Below, one piece after another: positions 21,927 to 32,989 of a DNA stretch of 64,000 nt. Position 1 is the first letter of the stretch; each line of letters starts with the position of its first letter. This DNA is from Tausonia pullulans. Taxonomy: Eukaryota > Basidiomycota > Tremellomycetes > Cystofilobasidiales > Mrakiaceae. The stretch lies in the NCBI GenBank assembly GCA_951802195.1, contig OX637621.1:682001-746000 (forward strand), in the 5' to 3' direction. The translations under genes and the position numbers were made by a program. The notes beneath the pieces were generated by a model. The model was not told the origin of the DNA, ran no database searches, and saw nothing but the letters and a program-made list of their open reading frames with translations.

Positions 21927-24605
21927 CGTTGATGGGAGTCGAGGGATGGAGCGAGAGCTCGAGGTCTTCGCATGGCTCTGTGAGAGAACGTCGGCGCTGG
22001 CCGAAAGAGACCTGGGTTGGCCTGCTGCGCGGCAGAGCGTTGCGATCAACAACCTGGTGGCACGAAAGGCAAGCTAATGATCCTCATCGCAACGTCGGTA
22101 TTCATTTTCAGGCATGATGAGCTAGATATTGAAAACGGACAGCTATGTAGCTGCAGTGCGCGCTTGAGGCTTCCATTACCCATTCGATTGACGATCTCCG
22201 GTGGGATAGCAATTGATCAACCCCGAGAGCATAGCCAGGCGAGCTTGAGACGAGACATAGGTAGAATACTGCACGTCTGATCCTCTGCATGGTACGTCCG
22301 GCTAGATGTTAACTGTCAACCGATCAAGATCCAATCAGAACCTTTATGAGACGACCATCACATTTGTTGTGGCTCGCTGCTCACTTGACCACTACCAATC
22401 TTGGCTGCATAGAACATCACGTGAGCGAAGAAGTTAACTCACACTTAGAAGGGCACGCGAAATGCAGCTGGGAGCAAGCAATCGCAAATTGGTCTCTGCA
22501 TCGAGCCAGTCACAGTTGCAGGCCACTGGTTAGAAGAGAGTACGAATTTGATGATCCGCTGCATAAATATTCACGTTTCACATACAAAATGAACGCCCTT
22601 TTTCTCAGAACCGAGACCAGCGGAGTACGATGTGAGGTCAAAAAAGGTCATCATTGTCGCCATCAACTTCCTGGGAATTTCCGGACCGGCCAAGCGGCTC
22701 GCTCCCGCGGCGCCTAGACTGGTCTCTTCTCACTGACCAGGACCGACTTGAGAGCGATCGCCCAAAAATCTCTTCGTACAAAGTAGCTGGACCTTCGCCT
22801 TGGCGTCAGCCCTCGGGTTATAGGGAACCGAGCAGCTATCTCATTCGTCTATCGACCTGCGCGCGCCCCGCGGACGATCTCGACTCGAAGCAAGAGCTTG
22901 GGCTTTCCACATAGCCAGCTCGTTGCTCGTCGGGCAACGAAGGCAGCCTCGTCTTTTCTCTTGTCCTAATGCCATCGCAGGCGAACGCAGTTCTTGCTGG
23001 TCTTTCAGTCGGCCACCGGTCCGATGTTTTCCGGCTTGCATGGAATAGCCTGGGCTGCGAGAGAAAGTAAAGCAGAACAAAGGCCGCTTGCGGTCCTCCA
23101 TATCGCACGCTTTGCCCCTCGGAACGCCTCCGTCTGGGCGATCCAGAAGCCACCTTGTCTCTATCGTTTGCCCATTGTTCTCGTCCGAATGTCGACTTGT
23201 CTTGGGACCTTTGTTCATGTGCCCTTCTTCCAAGGTCAATGCGGTCAACTGACCGACTGCCGCGGCTGTTCGCCGTAGACTTGCAAAAGCTTACTTTCTG
23301 GCTTGAGAAACTCCACACGGCCGAGGGATGGTGCGCATAGGCGAGGAACGCCGGAAACCTGCCTTCCTTTCTCCTTCGCCTTGCTGCTTATGACAATGGG
23401 AAGGCTATATCAGATCTATTTCCTTCATCTGACGGCCCGGCTACCTCCGCCTTTTTGTTTACACTTCCTTTATCAAACAGGTCTGAAGAGGAAGGAAGGG
23501 GGAGGCAGGACTTTTCCCCTTTGCTCCTCAACTCTCTGGCGCTCTCCCTCCGTTTCCCCTCCTTTACCCCGCTCTCGGCGCTTCCTTATCGCATTTGAAC
23601 TGCTGGGTGCCCCATCGGAAGGCATCTACTCAAGAAAGGGCGAAGAGGGTGAAGACGCGATCGGGAGTTCGGTCCGGACGGGAGAGGTGAAAAAGAGGAG
23701 AAAAAAAGGACAAAAACGACCAGACGGGAGAAAAGGAGCCCCCCCCAAAGCAGGGGGCTTCAGAGCGGGGAAGGACCGATTTGGAACAAAGAGAAAAGGA
23801 AGAGAGAAAGAGAGAGAGCGGGGAGTGCCGAGAGGAAGAGCGACGAGATGCCACACTGATTCACAGAGTTCTCAACTGAGGATGAATGTCCGATCCGATG
23901 CCATCCGCCAGGTAGGAAGACAGACGAGGTGATCTTTCCGCTACTGCCAACAGGCCGTGGGCGAATGACGTCTGATCCGTCGGCCACTTCTCCTCGTCAC
24001 TGGAAGAGGGGTCAGGCGCGCGCGCGACCAGTGACGCGGCCTACCTCGCTCGCCACTCGTCAGGTGAGGGTGAACTGCAGGCGGCGCTCCCTTCCCCCCT
24101 TTTCTCTTTCTCTTTCGCGTTTCACGTCCTCGGCCCGACTCGGACTTGAGGAAACCCAAAGCAAAGCGAAGAGAGAAAAGGGGAAGATTGCGACTGGCTG
24201 CGTGCTGGCTGAGGGAGGAGGGATGGAGAGACGGCCAGCGGCGCCGGCGGCCTCGCTCGGCCTTGTTCCATCCCCTCGCCCTCGCGGGTCTGCCGGTCGG
24301 TCGGTCAGAAAGAGTGACTGAGGCTTGTTTGCTTGCCTCCTTGGCCGCTCGCCGCAGGAGCCTGCCGCCCCGCCCAATGTGCCCGCCTCGACGACCCTCG
24401 CCCTTTCGCCCTCAGAGCCGCTTCCAACCACATCCTCTCTCCTCGCCTTCCCCCATCGACTTCGCATCTGCAGTCGGCTCTTCGCCCTCCCGTTCCCCCT
24501 CCGTCCTCCGGGCAGAACACCCTACCTCCCGTCCCGTCCCGTCAACTCCCTTTCTCTTCGCCCCCCTCCCCTCTTCAACACCGCACCCCCCCAATCAAGC
24601 CCATC
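21927..24605. promoter_or_regulatory. Upstream region of PMA1 (and of the divergent peptidase gene)
   Basis: About 2.7 kb without a recognisable gene. The left part (about 22060-22660) is visibly richer in A/T than the genes around it and contains a CCAAT motif (gatccaatcag near 22330). The right part switches to alternating purine-rich (23650-23830, 24150-24230) and pyrimidine-rich (24380-24600) blocks. The CT-rich block directly precedes the PMA1 start, as in other strongly expressed genes here. Confidence 0.5.
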
Positions 24606-27600
24606 ATGGACGAGAAGCACACCCCCGACGAGGCCAAGTCTGCGCCTCGTGAGTGTTTCTCTCTCACTCTCTCCGTCGAGCTCGCCGTGAGCTCGTGCGG
24701 CAGAGAGGGAGCCGACCTCTTCGTTTAGAGATGGAAAGCAGGGACGCTGACTGGCGACCTCGCTCTCCCCTCGCCCTTCTTGCTCTGTTTTCACTTCGTC
24801 GCTACAGCTGCCGACGACATCGTCGCCCCCGCGGCCGTCGAGGAGAAGAAGAAGCGCGAGTACAAGGACATGGAGCACAAGTCCGAGGGCGACAAGCACG
24901 CTCGTGTCGACCTCAACACTGTGAGTCTCGCTCATCTTTCCGCACATGGGTTGAGTGAGCGAGCAAGGGAAGGGAGAGAGGGATGCCGCCGCCGTCTGGT
25001 GCCGCCCTCCCTGCCATCATTTCTCTCCCGAGCGCGGCGCCCCTCCCTCTCCCTCTCTTTCTTTTCCTCCCCTTCTCTTTTGTCGTTGCAATCCCTTTTT
25101 GGCTGGCCCTCGCTCGGGAACTGTCTCCTAGTTCACCCGACCCCTTTCTTGTGCGCGCGTCCCCCTGATCTGACCCCTCTTCTCCCCGCAACACCCTTCT
25201 CTACCCCATCCGGACTGTTTAGATCGCCTTCACGACTGAGGACCTCTACGACAAGGAGAAGGTCGACATCGAGCACGTCGTCATGGAGGAGGTCCTCCAG
25301 CTCCTCCAGTGCGTTTCACTCGCTTCAGTGGCGCGCCCAGAGATAACGTACTCTCGCTGACGTCTGAAATCTTGGCAATTACTCCCCCTCTTCCTTTCCT
25401 TTTTCATTTCCCTCCTCCCTCCCCTGCTCGCCTCTTCCTTCATTTGCTGCAGGTGCGACGAGAACGGTCTCACCTCTGCCGAGGCTGAGCGCCGTATCGG
25501 CATCTTCGGGCCCAACAAGCTCGTCGAGAGGAAGGAGAACGCCTTCCTCCAGTTCCTCTCCTTCATGTGGAACCCCCTTTCGTGGGTCATGGAGGGAGCC
25601 GCCCTCGTTGCCATCGCTCTCTCCAACGGAGGAGGCAAGCCCCCTGACTGGCAGGACTTCGTCGGAATTGTCCTTCTCCTCCTCGTACGTAGTGAACTCT
25701 CTGGAGCGGCCTCTCAGCGGCCGCCCATTCTTGGGTGTGCCTGGGCGTGGCGTGGTGGGCCGGTGCGGGGACGGCAGCCTGCTTCGATCGTCACCGCCTG
25801 CTCATCTCGGCGGACTGCTGCGCTTGCCTTGCGCCGCGCCCACGCCTGAGGCCTGGCATTGCTTCCGTCTCTGCTGTCTTGTGCCTCGCTGCCTGTTCCC
25901 GTCCATGGTCTCACATTGTGCATCATTCCCCTCCTTCGCAGATTAACTCCACCATCGGTTTCGTCGAGGAGAGGAACGCCGGTAACGCCGTCAAGGCTCT
26001 TATGGACTCCCTTGCCCCCCGTGCCAAGGCCAAGCGTGACGGTGCCTGGCTTGAGATTGACGTGCGTAGTCCCACTGGGTTTAGCTCCGTCCGTCGACGC
26101 CCGAAGCAGCAGCGATGTGCTGACGCCAAGTCGCCCCATCTCCGCTTTAGTCTGCCGACCTCGTCCCTGGAGACCTTATCTCGTTCAAGCACGGTGACGT
26201 CTGCCCTTCCGACTGCCGTCTTACCGAGGCCATCGAGGTTTCCATGGACCAGGCCGCGCTCACCGGAGAGTCGCTCCCTGTTGGCAAGAAGCTCGGTGAC
26301 GAGGCCTTCTCCGGCTCGACCTGCAAGCAGGGAGAGGCTGAGGGAATCGTCATCTCGACTGGACCTAACACCTTCTTCGGACGTGCCGCCACCCTCGTCG
26401 GCGAGGACAACGACTCGACTGGTCACCTCCAGGCCGTCCTTGCTCGCATCGGTCTCTTCTGCATGGTCTCCATCGGTGGGTTCATACCTGCTCGCCTTGG
26501 CTCTGCCCTCTTGTGCTCATCTCCGTCCCCTCCCTTTTCTAGGTATCTTCGTCCTCCTTGAGATCCTCATCCTTTACGCCGACTTCCGCTACTCGTACCG
26601 CGACGGACTCGACAACATCCTTGTCTTGCTCATTGGTGGTATCCCCATTGCCATGCCTACTGTTCTCTCGGTCACCATGGCCGTTGGTGCCCAGCAGCTC
26701 GCCAAGCACAAGGCCATCGTCACCCGTATTACCGCCATCGAGGAGCTCGCTGGTGTGACCATTCTTTGCTCGGACAAGACTGGAACGCTCACGACCAACA
26801 AGCTCACTATTGACATGGACGAGGTCAAGCGCTACTCATCGTTCGACCCCGTTGAGGTCATGACCCTTGCGGCCTACGCCTCCCGTACCGAGAACATGGA
26901 CGCCATCGACGGCTGCGTTGTCAACTGCGCTGGTGGACCCGAGAACGCTCGCCGCGGTGTCAAGCTCATCGACTTCAAGCCCTTCAACCCTGTCGACAAG
27001 CGCACCGAGTCCACCTACATCGAGGAGTCCACTGGAGCTGTCAAGCGTGTCACCAAGGGAATGACTGGAATCATCATCGACAGTGAGTCGGGCGTGCCCA
27101 TTCCTGTCTTTGACATCGTGAGCTCCATCGCTGACTGCTTTCTCCCCCAGTCTGCACTCGCAACAAGACCTCGGAGATGGAGGACCAGCTCGAGAAGGAC
27201 GTCGAGGAGTTCGCCCGCCGTGGTCTCCGTGCTCTCGCTGTCGCCTTCGAGGAGGTTGTTGGCAACTCGCAGGAGAAGAACGCCCCCGGAACTGGCTTCG
27301 AGCTCATCGGTCTTCTCGCCATCTTCGACCCCCCTCGTGACGACACTAAGCAGACCATCGACGATGCCCAGGCCCTTGGTGTCAAGGTCAAGATGGTTAC
27401 CGGTGACCAGCTCGCCATTGCCAAGGAGACCGGTCGTCGTCTTGGACTCGGAGACCACATGTACCCTGCCAAGATCATCCAGGATGGACCCCCCCCTGGT
27501 GGCAAGTACGCTACCCTCGAGGAGATTATCATGGACGCCGATGGATTCGGTGAGTGGCGACATCGCCTCTCGTTCTAATTTCCTCCCTCGCTGACGATAC

Positions 27601-28867
27601 CCTTTGCCTCTTCACAGCCGGTGTCTTCCCCGAGCACAAGTTCGACATTGTCAAGCGCATCCAGGGTCTCGGCCACCTCTGCGCCATGACCGGTGACGGA
27701 GCCAACGACGCCCCCGCCCTTTCCCGCGCCAACGTTGGAATTGCCGTCGAGGGAGCCACCGACGCTGCCCGTGGAGCCGCCGATATCGTCCTTACCGAGC
27801 CCGGACTTTCGACCATTGTCCACGCCATTCGCGGATCCCGTGTTATCTTCCAGCGCATGCGCAACTACGCCATCTACGCCTGCGCCGTTACCATCCGTAT
27901 CGTCGTTTCGTTCTCGATCCTTGCGTTCGCCTGGAAGTTCAACTTCCCGCCGTTCATGGTCCTGATCATCGCTATCCTCAACGACGGAACCATCATGACC
28001 CTCTCCCTCGACCGCGTCCTCCCGTCGATGACCCCGGACCACTGGGACCTTGCTGAGATCTTCTCGTACGCCGTTGCCTACGGTCTCTACCTCACTCTCT
28101 CGACTGTCATCCTTTTCCTTGTCATGGAGAACACCTCCTTCTTCGAGGACCGCTTCAATGTTGAGCCGATCAAGCAGGTCGACAACTCGAAGAAGGCCCA
28201 CATGGTCATCTACCTCCAGGTCGCCATCATCTCGCAGGCGCTTATCTTCGTCACGCGTTCGCACGGATTCTCCTTCACGGAGAGGCCTTCGGTCGCCCTC
28301 ATGCTCGCCTTCTGTCTCGCCCAGCTCATTGCCTCTATTATTGCCGCGTTCGGAGACTGGGGCTTCACCAACGTCCAGGGCATCTCGGGCGGCTGGATCG
28401 GAATTGTCTGGGTCTGGAACATTGTCTGGTACTTCCCCATGGACCTCGTCAAGTTTGCGATGAAGTTCACCGTCATCAAGTGTGTATCTCTCCCTTTCCT
28501 TAGCTTTGCGACTTGCCGCTGACCATAGCTTCCTCCACTCCCTCCCTTTCAGGTACCTCCGCGAGCGCGCTGCCAAGAAGATCCCCGAGACCGGTGTCGA
28601 GGGTGGAGGAGCCCCCATGACCCGCACCGTCTCTCGCCACGAGTCGCTCTACTCGTTCGTTCTGCTCTCCTTCCATGCTTCATCCTCAGTCCTGGCTAAC
28701 CTTTTTTTTCTTCCAGCAACCGTACCTCGTTCCTCAACAACGCCAAGCGCCGCGTCGGTCTTGGTGCTGGCAAGGTCTCGATGTCCCCCGAGGAGCAGAA
28801 GAGGTTCTCCGCTGCCCAGACCGGCCAGGCTGGAGCTACCCTCGCTCGTCACCCGTCGCGCGTCTAA
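24606..28867 (+). CDS. PMA1: Plasma-membrane H+-ATPase (P3A-type)
   Basis: Electrogenic proton pump of the plasma membrane that energises nutrient uptake. Exons: 24606-24648, 24808-24920, 25223-25308, 25453-25684, 25942-26061, 26151-26475, 26543-27082, 27151-27549, 27618-28479, 28553-28654, 28717-28867 (990 aa). P-type motifs in order: [11 protein letters not shown] (actuator domain), [13 protein letters not shown] with the phosphorylated Asp384, [18 protein letters not shown], and [18 protein letters not shown]. Transmembrane segments are clear, including [17 protein letters not shown] and [13 protein letters not shown]. The N-terminus is Lys/Glu-rich and cytosolic. The C-terminal tail (from about residue 910) ends LARHPSRV rather than the YTV seen in plant pumps. 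Early introns sit in the N-terminal third and the exons become long afterwards, a common pattern for highly expressed genes. Confidence 0.97.
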
Positions 28868-29658
28868 ACGGCTTCTCCCCTCCCCCCTTCACCTTCAATT
28901 CTACATTACCTTCACCTCCCAATTCTCTCCCTCCTCCCCACCCTTCCGTCCCTCCTTGTGTCTCGTTGGCTCGTTCCGCGCTTCACGTTACTGTCTTTTC
29001 TCGGCCCGGCCTGTATAGCATCTCTTCGATAGACTTTACCCAGAGGACGTGGTTGCAAAGGCTGCACTCCTTCACTTCGACAGTGCCACCTGGTTCAAAC
29101 TTCTTTTTTTTCGCCCTCTTCCCCCTCCCTCCCTCCCCCAACTCACATCTACCCCCTAAGCCCTATGCATATCTCCCCGTCCTCAAGTCTCATCCAATGG
29201 AGTTAACTCTTGCCCTCAACTTAATCTCAAGCCAATACGCCAATACGTCACTCCTTGTCTCCAGAGATAATGAGATGAACGGGAAGACCTTGCCAGAGCG
29301 GCTCCGTTCGGGTGCTTTCCTCTCGCTCGACCTGATTGCCCCACTGAAATTTCAGAGGCCGAGCGTTGGGGAGGAACTTGGGGGTGCATGCATACCTTTC
29401 TCTTGCACTCTCTCCCACACTCACCCACCGGCCCGACACGTTGCCGAGTCCTGAAGGAATTGGAGCCGTAATCGATCTCCTCTCTAACTACCACCAGAGA
29501 CCCATACACAGAGCACCGCCAGTGGTTGCCATCCTCTTTTGGAGCTGACTGCCTACCTACCTACCTCCCCACGTCAACTCGCCGCCTCGCTGTCCGGAAC
29601 CACACGTTGTTCGAGACTCGGGTGTCGCCGAGACACTCTCTAGCTGCTCCCTCGCTCC
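28868..29658. other. 3' flank of PMA1 and upstream region of the TMEM135-like gene
   Basis: The first 300 nt are pyrimidine-rich and probably PMA1 3' UTR. The remainder precedes a same-strand gene and must contain its promoter. A tandem ctac tetranucleotide run (about 29551-29564) is the only repeat I notice. No gene is supported. Confidence 0.5.
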
Positions 29659-32515
29659 ATGATCGACCAAGAGCCCCCTTCGCCGTCATCGTCGTCGTCG
29701 CAGCCTCGGAAGCACGTCCGCCGCGTCTCTTCTAGAGTCCGCTTCCAGGCCATCAATCTCACCCCCCTCACCATCAACGGCAGCTCGACGACGGAGGCTG
29801 ATGACCCACATCGTACGGGCACTGACTCGTTGTCACACCCAGGAACGCCGAACATCCGAGAGTGAGTTTGTTTCCTCCGTTTGGACATCGATATCGAAAA
29901 GCGTCGCTCATGTCTCCCTCGTCTCGTATGCAGAGCTGCAGACTCGATCCGTCGGACGCTCTCCCTCGCCTCGCTTGATACACTACTCCTGCTCACGTCG
30001 GCCTCGGCGAGGCCGACAACCTCCTCACCCTATCCCCTCGGTTCTACCTTCTCCGCGACGACAACAACGACAACGACGGCAACCGCGGCCTCGGCAGCGA
30101 TCGCCAAGCGGAATAGTAAGGTCATCATCGGCTCCTCAAGCACCTCCTCTTCCCCCGCAACGACGCCGACCTCATCCGTCCACGACTTTTTCACCCCAAG
30201 CGTCAGCGTCGTCGGGGACGCTGACGCATTCGAGCTGGCGGTGCGCGAGGCCGAGGCTGATCTCAATCGGCGACGGGAGGAAGTGAAGGGTCAGCTTCGC
30301 GAAGCGTTGAGGGACGCCAAGGGGCTCGTTGTCAGGCCTGCAGGGGATGGTTGGAAGAGACCGAATGACTGGGAAAGGGTGTGGGTTCTTGCTTTGAGTA
30401 CGGCAATGAGTGAGTTTCTTTTGGCTAATCCGCTTACTCCTGTGACTCCTCGAGATGCTGACGGCCCGCCTCGTCCAGGGAGCTTCATCTCGGCCTACAG
30501 CCTCCGCGCAGGTGTCAACATTGTCGTCTACATCTTCGCTCTCCTCCGAGGTCGACGCTTTCGCCCACGCGACATTATACGAACTCTCTTCGCCGAGACG
30601 CCCCTCCGGTTCTCGCTCCTCTTGTCGACATTCGCTTACGTCCACACCCTCGCTCTCCACATTCTCCGACTCGCCCCACCTACAAGCTACATCAAGCGCC
30701 GGACACTGCATTCCATGAGCCTCCTTCGACGAACGACCCGCCAGTCCGAGTCGTTTCTCGAGGCGCTTGAAGAGGGCGTCGAGGTCCTTGCTGCTGAGGC
30801 TCGTGGCGAATGCAGTTTTGGGCCCCCCTCGGCCGAGTACGATGAGTTTGGTGGGGAGAGGAGATGGCATGCCGCCGCGGCTGGGGCGCTCGCTGGTGGA
30901 TGTGCCATCTATTGGATCTCAAGGAAGACGGGCGAGAGGAGGGGTGTGATGGAGCAGCTGCTTGTGCGTGGATTGGAGGGCGCGTGGAACGGAGTGACGA
31001 GGAAAACAGGGGTCAGAATTCCTGGAGGGGAGATCCTTCTCTTTGGGTGCGTGAGGCAATGAGGAACGCAGGCAGGTCAAAGGTGTCTCTCCTCGCTTAC
31101 CTTGGGCTCTCGTCGTCTTCAGCTTGTGCGCCGGCCAGATTATGCACAGCTGGCTGCTTGCTCCCAGTTATCTCCCTCAGTCGGTTACTTCTGCCGTCTT
31201 GCTCCAACTCACTCAAAGCTGACTTAAGTCTTCCGCTCATTCAGTTCCTTCGACGGCTTCATCAATGGTTCAGTCACCGTCTCAGTCTCGCACCAAGAGC
31301 GACATCTGACTTGAGGCCCTCTTTCCCACAGGTGCCTTTCAAGGCCCCGCTGCAGCGGTCGAGATTCAGCGGTCCCTCATGAGTTCGGGCAAGATGCCTG
31401 CGTCTTCAGTTGAGAAGCTTTTCAGCTGGAAGCGCGGTGTCTCGCCTGAGAACGTGGTCGCTCTACGAGAGATCCTCGCTCGGGCAAGAGCGGATGGAGG
31501 TGTCTGGGACGCTGCGGCGCCTTTTATCCCTTGGTTGATCTACGCTGTCTTCTCTTTCCCTGAGGCTGCACCCACCTGACTGATTGTCGCTCTCTCAGCC
31601 CGGCAATCCACCCGGACCACACGCACTGCGTCCCGAACCTTGTCTCCCGCTTCGGCCTTGTCTTTCAGCACACGCTTCCGGTGTATTTGGCGATCCACTT
31701 TGTCCCCAAGATTTTCTTCATGCGGAACCGTCTCTTTGGTCGCCCAGAGAAGACGTCGTCGTCCTCGGTGCCTGCAATCAAGGATGCTTCGGACCCGATG
31801 GAGCTTGAGAGGGCTACAAAGACCCGTGATCGGAGGCGTATCAACTGGGGCGAGGTTATTAAGCTTCTCTGGAAGGGCAGCAAGGGTACTGTCAGGTCCT
31901 GTTCCTTCCTGGCCATGTTTGTCGTCATTTACCACGGTGAGCGAGCCCTTCCTCCTCCTTCCACCCCTTCTTCGCCCCACTGACCCTTTCTCCTATTCTG
32001 CTCAGGCGTCATCTGCATGCAACACCAATTGTTCCCATATGTTCGAGGCCGCCTTCGCAAGGCGCTCGTTGGCCGGAAGTTCTACTGGGTCGCCGGCTTC
32101 CTCACATCCTTGTCGCTCTTCCTCGAGGAGAAGGTGTGTACCTCCTTCGAGCTCAGTCTGCGTCATGGTAGTAGTAGTCTGGTGGCATATCCTGACGTGC
32201 ACCTACTTGGATGATGCAGCGCCGTCGATCCGAGCTCGCGCTCTACGTCCTCCCTCGAGGGATCTCGACACTCTACTCAACCGCCCGCCGTCGACGTTGG
32301 GTCCCCAAGCACGTTCCGCTCGGCGATGGGCTCATCGCCGCCGTGGCGATGGGTGTCATCTGTGACCGGGCGCGCTGGGGCCCAGAGGACCTCAGTGGGC
32401 TCGTCAGACGAGGTGGGTGTCGGCGAGAGGTTCGCGCTTCTCGGTCCGGGCGAGCAGTTGAAACTCACGTCTTCCCGACGCCCTTGCTCTTGCAGTGCTA
32501 TATCAGTTCACGTAG
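29659..32515 (+). CDS. TMEM135-like multi-pass membrane protein
   Basis: Homologue of the TMEM135 family, which in animals localises to mitochondria and peroxisomes. Exons: 29659-29861, 29934-30409, 30479-31046, 31123-31179, 31245-31267, 31332-31499, 31599-31936, 32006-32133, 32220-32412, 32496-32515, about 725 aa. Conserved landmarks: RSFISAYSLRAGVNIVVY, GLCAGQIMHSWLLAPSYLP, FDGFINGAFQGP, the Cys/His-rich stretch AIHPDHTHCVPNL, FLAMFVVIYHGVICMQH, and the C-terminal VLYQF. The N-terminal 130 residues are Ser/Thr-rich. One joint is unresolved: the donor at 31500 leaves phase 1 while the next exon needs phase 2, so a one-base error, an unseen micro-exon or a non-canonical site must lie there. 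The stop at 32513-32515 is the simplest ending; further splicing at 32512 would add about 35 residues. Confidence 0.72.
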
Positions 32516-32989
32516 GAAGGGGGGGGGGGGGGGCTCTACGTCGTCCGTCGTATCGTATCGTTCCGTGTCTTCTCTCAGAGCCTTTCTGCGCACATCCACC
32601 CGATGGACTTCGATGATGACCATCTCTCAGGAGCACGTCTCTCGCCTCGAAAGCATAAAATCAGCGCGACTCAAATGAACTCTAACCAGAGAAGGATCGG
32701 AAGAGGGTGAAACCCTCTGCCCCCTTCTCATTTTCTTTTTTTTCGTTGATGACTTACCTAAAAACTATGGACAATGGTTGAAAGCAGAGATGGGGAGAGC
32801 GGCGGACGAAAAGACGATATTCAACTAATGAGGATGCCCCCGACAAGAGAGGACCCAGACCAACGTGATCGAACAGACAGAACAGAACAAGAGAGAGAGA
32901 GAGAAAGAGAGAGAAAACCCAGAGATAGAGAGAGAGAATCCAGAGATAGAGAAGATAACGAACCATGAAAAAAAAATGGGAGCAACTCG
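32516..32989. other. Intergenic region between convergent TMEM135-like and Kelch-BTB genes
   Basis: It contains a run of about 14 G just after the TMEM135-like stop codon and a GA-rich tandem array (listed separately). I see no gene. Confidence 0.6.
32885..32954. repeat. GA-rich imperfect tandem array
   Basis: Purine-only low-complexity sequence built from gagaga and agagatagag variants, including two diverged copies of a block that reads ccagagatagag. It lies in the shared 3' flank of two converging genes. Confidence 0.85.

Noticed and set aside
21927-22052. Upstream ATG at 22052 extending the peptidase N-terminus by 42 residues
   Set aside because: The extension is Ser/Arg-rich without conservation clues, and the ATG at 21926 puts the hydrophobic leader at the very N-terminus as expected; it cannot be fully excluded.
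27575-28627. 350-codon antisense frame over PMA1
   Set aside because: It is antisense to the conserved ATPase exons, Asp/Glu/Arg/Val-rich as expected for a shadow frame, and has no domain.
32512-32678. Extra spliced C-terminal exon on the TMEM135-like gene
   Set aside because: The family normally ends shortly after the VLYQF-type motif, and the in-frame TAG there gives a simple ending; the extra exon would add an unconserved tail.
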